Assembly: GCA_002347405.1 (NCBI GenBank)
Contig: DDXB01000007.1
Coordinates: 18,877-26,489, forward strand
Length of the DNA stretch: 7,613 nucleotides
Direction of reading: 5' to 3'
Source: Rhodocyclaceae bacterium UBA2271
Lineage (GTDB): Bacteria > Pseudomonadota > Gammaproteobacteria > Burkholderiales > Rhodocyclaceae
Position 1 is the first letter of the stretch; every line of letters begins with the position of its first letter. The position numbers and the translations under genes were made by a program. Positions 1-4,885 of this stretch are shown here, piece by piece. The notes below the pieces were generated by a model. The model did no database searches, was not told the DNA's origin, and saw only the letters and a list, made by a program, of their open reading frames with translations.

Positions 1-81
1 GTTGCTCGGCAGTGCCCGCCTGAGAAAAGTCGGCGTGGCCGAAGGAATCCCCGTGGGACTAGCGGTACGGCGGCTGGAGTT

Positions 82-528
82 TCAGGGCGCGAAGTTCTTC
101 GACTGCTCTGCCAGCAGCGGCTTGAGTTGCAAGTCCTCGCCGAGAATGTGCTCGATCAGCCACTGCCGGAGCAAGCCGACCAGGCTGTCGCGAATTTCTT
201 CGGGCAATGCGGCGGCCGTTGCCGACAAGACCTCGCCCAGTTCCCGCAAGGGTTTGGCGGCCAGATCAAGTTGCTCGATCAGCCTGGCATGGGCCAGCTT
301 GTGCTGGTCATATTTGTGATAACGGAGCGCGAGCATGATGCGCTCCTCGCGGGCGAAGTGCGCATGGGTGTAGTCGCGCAACTCGCCTATGGCGGCGAGC
401 AAATCGCCGATGGGCCGGTCCGCCGTAAAAATGTCTTCAAAGGTATTGATCAGCGACAGCAGGTGCTGATGATCGGCATCGATCAGATTATTACTTACGC
501 TCAAGGCTTGTCGCCAGACAACCGCCAT
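82..528 (-). CDS. Bacteriohemerythrin (hemerythrin-like O2-binding di-iron protein)
   Basis: A 148-residue single-domain hemerythrin. Such proteins bind O2 reversibly at a non-heme di-iron centre in a four-helix bundle and are thought to store or deliver oxygen, or sense it, in the cytoplasm. All seven expected ligands are visible: H20 (in IDADHQHLL), H57 and E61 (HFAREE), H76 and H80 (QHKLAH), H127 and D132 (WLIEHILGED). The N-terminal VVW and the ID-x-x-H pattern are also typical. No signal peptide or extra signalling domain is present, and the length is normal for the stand-alone family. I chose the ATG at 528 because GGGAG lies about 8 nt upstream of it; the frame also allows a GTG at 555, but that has no ribosome site and adds nine residues with no family match. 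The gene is divergent from the copB remnant, only about 60 nt away. Family call is sure; physiological role is not. Confidence 0.93.
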   Translation of the reverse strand: MAVVWRQALSVSNNLIDADHQHLLSLINTFEDIFTADRPIGDLLAAIGELRDYTHAHFAREERIMLALRYHKYDQHKLAHARLIEQLDLAAKPLRELGEVLSATAAALPEEIRDSLVGLLRQWLIEHILGEDLQLKPLLAEQSKNFAP

Positions 529-589
529 CCTGAATCTCCCGAAGGTATGTAACACAAACCGTCACAGCATACCGCTTCTGCTGCGTGAT

Positions 590-775
590 TTGCTACTTGA
601 GGATGGCGATCGAGAGCTCGGCTCGGGTTTGTCCTCTACGCTGGCATCATTGCGGCTGCGCTATGAAGTGACGAGAAAGTTCGCGCCCTATGTCGGCGTC
701 GAGTTGAGCAATACATATCGCGGCACGGCCGACTTCGCCAGAGCGGCGGGTGAGCGGACCCGGGATGCGCGGCTG
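590..775 (+). pseudogene. copB: C-terminal remnant of outer-membrane copper resistance protein CopB
   Basis: The translated segment contains GSGLSST, LRLRYEVTRKFAPYVGVE and GTADFARAAGE, which are the signature of the last beta-strands of CopB/PcoB, the outer-membrane copper-resistance protein. Only about 60 of the usual 300 or more residues remain. There is no credible start: the frame stays open upstream without a matching sequence, and the first TTG has no ribosome site. The canonical CopB ending (a short VAG-x-R-x-WF tail, from family knowledge) is missing. Instead, after RTRDARL the frame runs directly into a cytochrome c sequence. I therefore read this as the residue of a deletion that removed most of copB at its 5' side and joined its 3' part to the next gene. 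The symbol is by recognition of the family. The exact left edge of homology (about 570-610) and the right edge (about 770-782) are estimates. Confidence 0.8.
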
Positions 776-1329
776 GCGGCGGATGTGCCCCACAGTTCAC
801 TTGTCCATGGGGTCGTCGAAGCAGGGCGCGAGCGCGCCATCGCACGGCGCATCGGCGATATCACCCCGCCGCGCGACCTGGCCGACCCGGAGCGGGTGCG
901 GCGCGGTGCCGGCAACTATGCGGCCATGTGCGCGGATTGCCATTTGACGCCCGGAGTGGCGAATGCGGAGATTCGTCTCGGACTCCATCCCACGCCGCCC
1001 GACCTGACCCTGACCCGTGCCGCCGTGGCCGGCCAGTCTGCCGAGACGGCGGCAGCGCGCCAGTTCTGGATCATCAAGCATGGCATCAAGGCGTCCGGCA
1101 TGCCGGCCGGGTCGAAGGCTGGCATGGATGACGCTTCCTTTTGGATCTGACCGCTTTCCTGGGGCAACTGCCGGCGCTTTCAGCCGCGCAATACCTGCAA
1201 CTGGTGGCGGTGAGCGATGGGCATGCGCATCACGGGGTCATGAAGGACGACCATGGCGCGGCTGCCGCGCCGAAGCATGTGGACAAACCGGGCGCGAAAC
1301 CCCACAACCATGGTGCAAATAAGCATTGA
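776..1329 (+). pseudogene. Truncated, frameshifted mono-heme cytochrome c of the copper-cluster type
   Basis: In frame with the copB remnant follows a typical class-I-like cytochrome c: DVPHSSLVHG and GRERAIARR (the conserved post-signal region), GAGNYAAMCADCH with the heme-binding C-x-x-C-H at about 935-949, and KHGIKASGMPAG with the likely axial Met. The N-terminal signal peptide or anchor is absent, so the product could not reach the periplasm for heme attachment. A 1-nt loss then occurs at about 1142-1146: the 590 frame ends at a TGA at 1148, while the expected continuation DLTAFLGQLPALSAAQYLQLV lies in the next frame. Restoring one G after TGG would give FWDLTAFL. The true C-terminus ends at the TGA at 1327-1329 and is His-rich (HAHHGVMKDDHG, PHNHGANKH), a possible metal-binding tail. 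Such cytochromes commonly sit beside copper resistance genes. Remnant status is clear from the missing 5' end; the frameshift alone could be a read error. Confidence 0.8.
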
Positions 1330-1332
1330 ACA

Positions 1333-1360
1333 TTGATTATTCCTTGCCGGCCCATATATT
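1333..1360 (+). promoter_or_regulatory. Sigma70-like promoter for the DUF302 gene
   Basis: TTGATT (1333-1338) and TATATT (1355-1360) are separated by 16 nt, which fits a sigma70 -35/-10 pair. It lies just after the cytochrome stop and would start transcription around 1367, giving a leader of about 30 nt before the DUF302 ATG at 1396. This suggests that the DUF302 gene is expressed on its own and not from the ruined copB-cytochrome unit. Confidence 0.5.
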
Positions 1361-1395
1361 CAAGTGCGATTGACAAATCAACCAGGAGATATCTT

Positions 1396-1815
1396 ATGAG
1401 CACCCAGAGCATTGCCTTTGAAGTGGCGCTTGACAACGCCCCCTACGAAAAAGCCATCGAACTGGTGACTGCCGCCCTGAAAACCGAAGGCTTCGGCATC
1501 CTCACCCGCATTGATGTGCGCGCCACCCTGAAGGAAAAGATCGATGCCGACTTCCGGCCCTACGCCATTCTTGGCGCCTGCAACCCCCCGCTCGCGCATC
1601 GGGCACTCTCGCATGATGCCGAAGTCGGCCTGATGCTGCCCTGCAATGTCACGGTAGAAGCGACGCCGGCCGGTGGTTCCATGGTGCGCATCGCCGACCC
1701 GAACGTCTTCATGCAGGTCGGCCAGTTTCAACACGACAAGGAACTGCGGGCGATTGCTAGCGAGGCGCGCGAACGGCTCCTGCGCGCCGTCGGCACGCTG
1801 AACGCCGCCAAGTAA
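1396..1815 (+). CDS. DUF302 domain protein
   Basis: A 139-residue DUF302 protein. The family is a small alpha/beta fold of unknown function, frequent in bacteria and often found near cytochrome, sulfur or heavy-metal genes. The conserved core is present: EGFGILTRIDVRATLKEKI (31-49), FRPYAILGACNPPLAHRAL (53-71) and VGLMLPCNVTV (77-87). C62, H68 and C83 are candidate metal or redox residues, but no role is proven. There is no signal peptide or membrane segment, so a cytoplasmic location is expected. The ATG at 1396 is chosen because AGGAG at 1383-1387 precedes it; an upstream start in the same frame would add residues that do not resemble the family. A promoter lies upstream and a strong terminator downstream, so the gene looks monocistronic. 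It is one of the two undamaged genes of the metal region. Confidence 0.9.
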   Translation: MSTQSIAFEVALDNAPYEKAIELVTAALKTEGFGILTRIDVRATLKEKIDADFRPYAILGACNPPLAHRALSHDAEVGLMLPCNVTVEATPAGGSMVRIADPNVFMQVGQFQHDKELRAIASEARERLLRAVGTLNAAK

Positions 1816-1837
1816 GCAAAGCACCAGCAAGGTTTTG

Positions 1838-1862
1838 ACGCCGGCCCGCGGGCCGGCGTTTT
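1838..1862 (+). terminator. Rho-independent terminator after the DUF302 gene
   Basis: A perfect 22-nt palindrome spans 1838-1859: left arm ACGCCGGCC, right arm GGCCGGCGT, very GC-rich with a short CGCG centre. It is followed by a run of four T (1859-1862). It begins 23 nt after the DUF302 stop codon, as expected for an intrinsic terminator, and isolates this gene from the DUF411 gene. Confidence 0.85.
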
Positions 1863-1932
1863 GGAGTAAGCCAGAGCACTGACGGTGAACGGATGGTGTG
1901 GCGGTGCGCGTTGCAATATCGCGCAGGCCAAC

Positions 1933-1950
1933 CATGACAAAAATGTCATG
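1933..1950. promoter_or_regulatory. CopR/CusR-like metal-response operator
   Basis: A perfect inverted repeat with arms CATGACA and TGTCATG around an AAAA spacer. The core ATGACA-N4-TGTCAT strongly resembles the box bound by the copper/silver response regulators CusR, PcoR and CopR (family knowledge: TGACA-N4-TGTCA). Its centre is 75 nt upstream of the DUF411 start codon. It lies about 53 nt upstream of the transcription start that would follow from the CATACT hexamer at 1983, which suits an activator of the OmpR class. No response regulator gene is in the window, so control would be in trans. Confidence 0.6.
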
Positions 1951-1975
1951 TTCGCGTCAGCTTGTTGTGGGGGAG

Positions 1976-1995
1976 TGTTGCCCATACTGGCAACA
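1976..1995. promoter_or_regulatory. Palindrome enclosing a putative -10 hexamer ahead of the DUF411 gene
   Basis: Arms TGTTGCC (1976-1982) and GGCAACA (1989-1995) are exact inverted repeats, and the six bases between them are CATACT, a fair -10 hexamer. A -35-like TTGTTG lies at 1962-1967, but with a short 15-nt spacer, which would fit a promoter needing an activator. The palindrome could be a repressor operator or, if transcription starts further upstream, an RNA hairpin before the ribosome site at 2005-2010. Confidence 0.4.
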
Positions 1996-2016
1996 ACCTC
2001 ACTCAAGGAGCTCTGC

Positions 2017-2452
2017 ATGAAATTAGCTTTCCGCACGGCGGTCTTTCTCTCAATGCTGGCACCGACCGTCTGGCCGCAGCACCGCTGCCCCCGGTGCATG
2101 TGTATAAAAGTCCGGCATGCGGCTGCTGCGACAAATGGGTTGATCACATGAAAGCCAGTGGCTTTGAGGTCGTCACCCACGATACCCACAATGTTGTCGA
2201 ACACAAGACGCGTCTGGGTGTGCCGGTGGCGATGGGTTCGTGCCATACCGCCGAGGTCGGCGGTTATCTAACTGAAGGTCATGTGCCTGCGACGGATGTG
2301 AAACGGCTGCTGGCGGAAATGCCTTCCGCAAGGGGCCGTGCCGGGCCGGCCGGCCGGCCAGTTCGCCCGGTATGGATAGCCCGCGCAAGACCCTCGACGA
2401 AGTGGTGCTGATCAGGAACGATGGCGTAACGGCGATCTACGCACGCCATTGA
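2017..2452 (+). pseudogene. DUF411 (CopG-like) periplasmic metal-binding protein, two frameshifts
   Basis: DUF411 proteins are small exported proteins of copper and other metal resistance clusters, thought to bind metal through a Cys-rich motif. The ATG at 2017, preceded by AAGGAG with 6 nt spacing, opens a signal peptide (MKLAFRTAVFLSMLAPT). The frame then fails. The expected mature sequence LAAAPLPPVHVYKSPACGCCDKWVDHM continues in a second frame from about 2069, through VPVAMGSCHTAEVGGYL and EGHVPATDVKRLLAEMP. Near 2340-2360 a second shift of the same sign occurs, and the proper C-terminus (GMDSPRKTLDEVVLIRNDG to YARH) lies in a third frame, ending with the TGA at 2450-2452. Each shift is explained by one missing base: the first is probably a G in ACCGGTCTG, the second lies in a GGCC-rich stretch. 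The cysteines ACGCC are kept. If both indels are sequencing errors the gene is intact; as read, it cannot give a working protein. Confidence 0.85.
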
Positions 2453-2504
2453 CATCAAATCCAAGCAACTACTTGTTTAATTCTTACCAAGAAAAGGAAT
2501 CACC

Positions 2505-2951
2505 ATGAACTTAAACACGCTCTCCCGTAATGCAATGAAATTCGCGCTGGTCGTTGGCGTGGCTGCCCCGATTGCCTTGTTTGCCGCCGAAAAGGCCGCC
2601 GTGGGTAATGCCGCCCATCATCCCGATCAGGCACAAACCGCAAGTGCTCCAGCCAATGCGATGCCAGGCATGCAGGGACAGATGCAGGCCCGCATGCAGA
2701 CGATGCAGGCGCGTATGCAGGCCATGCAGAAGACCAGCGATCCGCAGGCACGCATGGCGCTGATGCAGGCACAGATGAAGGACATGCAGGAAGCGCAAGC
2801 CATGATGAAGGAGGCCAACGCGGGTTGCCCGATGGCTGAAGGCAAGGGTGGCATGGGCAAGATGGGCGGCGGCATGGTTGACGGTGCTGGCAAGGGCGGC
2901 GCAATGCCAATGCCAAACAACCAAGGAATGCCGGTAATCCCGGTCAAGTAG
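2505..2951 (+). CDS. Exported Met-rich heptad protein, probably copper-binding
   Basis: A 148-residue protein with a signal peptide (basic start, hydrophobic FALVVGVAAPIALFAA at 13-28, likely cleavage after FAA) and thus probably periplasmic. The mature part is Met-rich: 20 Met between residues 53 and 142. Residues 62-102 form five helical heptads of the pattern A-x-M-x-x-M-Q (ARMQTMQ, ARMQAMQ, ARMALMQ, AQMKDMQ, EAQAMMK), with a short KTSDPQ break after the second. This puts Met in a 3-4 stripe along one helix face. A Gly/Met tail with one Cys (C108) follows. Met-rich periplasmic proteins commonly bind Cu(I) or Ag(I), and similar ones accompany copper clusters, so a metal buffering role is a fair inference without direct proof. 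Start: ATG at 2505 with AAGGAA about 7 nt upstream. It follows the DUF411 gene by 52 nt, probably within the same transcript. Confidence 0.85.
   Translation: MNLNTLSRNAMKFALVVGVAAPIALFAAEKAAVGNAAHHPDQAQTASAPANAMPGMQGQMQARMQTMQARMQAMQKTSDPQARMALMQAQMKDMQEAQAMMKEANAGCPMAEGKGGMGKMGGGMVDGAGKGGAMPMPNNQGMPVIPVK
2688..2810 (+). repeat. Coding heptad repeats, A-x-M-x-x-M-Q
   Basis: Inside the Met-rich gene, 2688-2729 encodes two adjacent near-identical heptads (ARMQTMQ then ARMQAMQ), and 2748-2810 encodes three more diverged ones. At DNA level ATGCAG recurs many times. The intervening KTSDPQ is six residues, so the helix register shifts by one there. Confidence 0.75.
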
Positions 2952-2966
2952 TGACACTTCAAACAT

Positions 2967-2992
2967 CCCTCCCCGGCAAGTTGCGGTGAGGG
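2967..2992. other. Hairpin between the Met-rich gene and the SHOCT gene
   Basis: CCCTC (2967-2971) pairs with GAGGG (2988-2992), and CCG with CGG inside, with one mismatch between the two stem parts and an 8-nt loop. No T tract follows, so it is not a standard terminator; it may slow transcription, protect mRNA ends or be chance in GC-rich DNA. Confidence 0.3.
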
Positions 2993-3040
2993 GTATCTGA
3001 TCTGCACCGATTCTGACAGCGATCTTTATGGAGGCGAATC

Positions 3041-3277
3041 ATGTATGGATTTGAACACGGCATGGGCTGGGGATTGGGCGGTATCGGGATGATTCTGGTT
3101 TGGCTTATCCCGATACTGTTGGTCGTCCTGCTGGTGCGCGCTTTCTTCGGGCGAACTGGCGGACCGCCTGACGAACGGCCGGGCAAGCCCCCGCTCTAAG
3201 TGCTCGATGCGCGTTACGCCAATGGCGAAGTCGAACGCGACGCGGTCCTCAAGCGCCATGGCGATCTGGCGGATTAG
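3041..3277 (+). pseudogene. Small membrane protein with SHOCT tail, split by an in-frame TAA
   Basis: The ATG at 3041, with GGAGG 6 nt upstream, opens MYGFEHGMGWGLGG followed by one transmembrane helix (GMILVWLIPILLVVLLVRAFF, 16-36) and a short Gly/Pro-rich cytoplasmic stretch to GKPPL. A TAA at 3197-3199 stops it at 52 residues. Directly beyond it, in the same frame, is VLDARYANGEVERDAVLKRHGDLAD, ending at the TAG at 3275. That is a typical SHOCT segment (short C-terminal domain, L-x-x-R-Y-A-x-G-E-x-x-x-x-x-Y/L). In the family the two parts form one protein of about 75-80 residues, so TAA most simply replaces a Glu, Gln or Lys codon. SHOCT proteins of this shape are common beside copper and other stress genes; their function is unknown. 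The 52-residue form could still be made and inserted into the membrane. It is the last gene of the metal region. Confidence 0.75.
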
Positions 3278-3310
3278 CCACCTGTCCGATGCTAGCATTC
3301 GGCCATTCTT

Positions 3311-4321
3311 ATGCGCATCGAACAATTCCGTCAGCGCTTGCACGACCACGGCGCCAGGCCCTGCCATGCCGCGCGCGTGCTGCGCGCCTGGCTGCAGGCA
3401 TTGCCGCTGGACAGCGGCCCGACCCCTGCCGACCAATATCTTCCCTTGCCGGTACGCGCCGCCTTGCCCGCCCTTGCGGCGGAATTGGCGGCGCTGACGC
3501 GCCTGCGTTCCGAACACGTCGGCGCTGATGATTCCGTGCGCCTGCTGGTCGAATTGGCCGATGGCCAGACGGTGGAAAGCGTGCTGCTGCCGAAAGACGG
3601 CGTCTGCGTGTCGACCCAGGTGGGTTGTGCGGTCGGCTGCGTGTTCTGCCTGACGGGGCAGGACGGACTGCTGCGCCAACTCGACAGTACGGAGATTGTC
3701 GCCCAGGTGGTGCTGGCGCGGGCGCGACGGCCGGTCAGGCGCGTCGTGTTCATGGGCATGGGCGAGCCGGCGCATAACCTCGACAATGTGCTGGAGGCCA
3801 TCGAACTGCTCGGCACGGCGGGCGGCATCGGCCACAAGAATCTGGTGTTCTCCACCGTCGGTGACCGGCGCGTGTTCGAGCGGTTGCCGCACGGCCCGGT
3901 CAAGCCGGCGCTGGCGCTGTCGCTGCATTCGACCGACGCGGCATTGCGCGCGCGCCTGCTGCCGAAGGCCCCGCGCATCGATCCGGTCGAACTGGTCGAG
4001 CTGGGTGAAACCTACGCCCGCGCCACCGGCTACCCGATCCAGTACCAATGGACGCTGCTCGATGGCGTCAATGACAGCGCCGCTGAACTGGACGGCATCG
4101 TTCGGCTGCTGCGGGGGAAATACGCCGTGATGAACTTCATTCCCTACAACGCCGTCAGCGGCCTCCCTTTCCGCCGCCCCGCCGCGGAGCGTGCCGCGGC
4201 GATGTCGCTCCACCTCTACCGCCACGGCATCCTGACCAAGCTGCGCCAGTCGGCCGGGCAGGACATCGACGGTGGCTGCGGTCAGTTGCGGGCGCGGGAT
4301 ATCACATTGGACAGCGCCTGA
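3311..4321 (+). CDS. RlmN/Cfr-family radical SAM RNA methyltransferase
   Basis: A 336-residue radical SAM enzyme of the RlmN/Cfr family, which methylates an adenine of 23S rRNA (RlmN: C2 of A2503, also tRNA A37) through a methyl-cysteine intermediate. The cluster motif C106-x3-C110-x2-C113 binds the 4Fe-4S cluster. C99 and C323 (in GGCGQL) align with the two catalytic cysteines of E. coli RlmN (C118, C355). MGMGEP (148-153), LALSLHST (201-208), TLLDGVND (248-255) and FIPYN (276-280) are further family blocks. All key residues are kept, so activity is expected. It is about 50 residues shorter than E. coli RlmN, mostly at the N-terminus, and reads FCLTG where RlmN usually has FC-A/S-T-G; this suggests the second RlmN-like paralogue seen in many Betaproteobacteria and not the housekeeping enzyme. 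The substrate is therefore uncertain. The ATG at 3311 lacks a clear ribosome site and lies 33 nt after the SHOCT remnant. Confidence 0.85.
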   Translation: MRIEQFRQRLHDHGARPCHAARVLRAWLQALPLDSGPTPADQYLPLPVRAALPALAAELAALTRLRSEHVGADDSVRLLVELADGQTVESVLLPKDGVCVSTQVGCAVGCVFCLTGQDGLLRQLDSTEIVAQVVLARARRPVRRVVFMGMGEPAHNLDNVLEAIELLGTAGGIGHKNLVFSTVGDRRVFERLPHGPVKPALALSLHSTDAALRARLLPKAPRIDPVELVELGETYARATGYPIQYQWTLLDGVNDSAAELDGIVRLLRGKYAVMNFIPYNAVSGLPFRRPAAERAAAMSLHLYRHGILTKLRQSAGQDIDGGCGQLRARDITLDSA

Positions 4322-4348
4322 AAGTCGGCGCTGGCGGGACGGCGTGCC

Positions 4349-4442
4349 CCGTAGCGAATATGAAATGCCCCGCATGGGGTGCGGCGTCGCCGGCCCGCTA
4401 CACGGAGGCGGCGCGCCATTTCTGGCACAATCGCCCCCCCCC
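4349..4442. other. Structured intergenic segment with a nine-C tract
   Basis: Between the RlmN-like and glutaredoxin-like genes. GTAGCG (4351-4356) is the exact complement of CGCTAC (4396-4401), with CC/GG extending past a 2-nt bulge (4349-4350 with 4404-4405). Inside are CCCC-GCAT-GGGG (4368-4379) and GGC-GTC-GCC (4383-4391), so the segment could fold as a three-way junction. There is no T tract. Downstream is GGCACAAT (4424-4431), a weak -10-like string, and then nine consecutive C (4434-4442), 27 nt before the next ATG. It could hold the promoter and leader of the glutaredoxin-like gene; no convincing -35 is seen. Confidence 0.35.
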
Positions 4443-4469
4443 ATACGAAAATGCCGACAGGTAGCGACC

Positions 4470-4862
4470 ATGAAATTTGTAATTAGAGCTTTCTTCCGCA
4501 GCTTGCGAGTGGTGATCGGTCCGTTCATGCTGCTGTGGGAATTCGTCACGCGGCCCAAGGGCGTGGTGCGCCCGCCGGCGCTTCAGCAGCAGGTCGATCA
4601 GGCCTGCCGCGATCTCGTCCTGTACCAGTTCCGGACGTGCCCGTTCTGCATCAAGGTGCGGCAGGAAATGCGCCGCCTGTCACTCGACATCGAATCCCGC
4701 GATGCGCAGGAAGATCCGCAGAATCGCGTTGCCCTATTGCAAGGCGGTGGGCAGGTCATGGTGCCCTGCCTGAAGATTACCGACGCGTCCGGTGCCAGCG
4801 AATGGCTGTACGAATCCGGCAAGATCATTGACTATCTGCGCGGGCGTTTTGCTGAGGTCTGA
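4470..4862 (+). CDS. Membrane-anchored glutaredoxin-like thiol protein
   Basis: A 130-residue protein with an N-terminal hydrophobic helix (VIGPFMLLWEFV, about 15-26) flanked by basic residues, then a thioredoxin-fold glutaredoxin/GST-N domain. The redox motif is C57-P-F-C60, a variant of the usual CPYC. The cis-proline region is MVPC (97-100) in place of TVP, adding a third Cys (C100). YESGKIIDYL (114-123) matches the glutathione-binding end of the fold. It probably reduces disulfides or glutathione mixed disulfides while held at the inner face of the membrane; the positive-inside rule and absent cleavage site suggest an uncleaved anchor. The ATG at 4470 is preferred because upstream in-frame sequence is GC-rich intergenic DNA and the AFFRSLRVVIGPFMLLWE start is a recurrent feature of this family. 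The ribosome site is weak (ACAGG). It converges with the LysR gene across a 23-nt gap. Confidence 0.8.
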   Translation: MKFVIRAFFRSLRVVIGPFMLLWEFVTRPKGVVRPPALQQQVDQACRDLVLYQFRTCPFCIKVRQEMRRLSLDIESRDAQEDPQNRVALLQGGGQVMVPCLKITDASGASEWLYESGKIIDYLRGRFAEV

Positions 4863-4885
4863 GCCTTCGCCTGATGGTCAATGTT

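Noticed and set aside
1..81. Possible end of an upstream gene or a terminator for the hemerythrin gene
   Set aside because: Only a few codons precede a TGA at 25-27 in one frame, which is too short to judge. The best hairpin has a 4-bp stem and no T tract. I see nothing supportable here.
127..552. Open frame on the plus strand opposite the hemerythrin gene
   Set aside because: The minus-strand product has all seven di-iron ligands; the plus-strand frame has no recognisable motif and is a GC-rich shadow.
2449..2481. TTGACA at the end of the DUF411 gene with TTTAAT downstream as a promoter for the Met-rich gene
   Set aside because: The spacer is 21 nt, too long for a sigma70 promoter, and the 17-nt position holds no -10-like hexamer. 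Part of TTGACA is also the stop codon context.
2688..2810. CRISPR or non-coding tandem repeat suggested by recurring ATGCAG
   Set aside because: Repeat units are in frame, diverged, contiguous and encode Met-rich heptads; there are no spacers of constant length.
4424..4431. TGGCAC in CTGGCACAATCG as a sigma54 -24 element
   Set aside because: The required -12 GC/TTGC element is replaced by the C tract, so the sigma54 pattern is incomplete.
3026..4558. A 510-codon open frame on the minus strand opposite the RlmN-like gene
   Set aside because: It is antisense to a strongly recognised radical SAM gene in GC-rich DNA. Its translation is rich in Arg, Gln and His without any domain, and it has no ribosome site of note.
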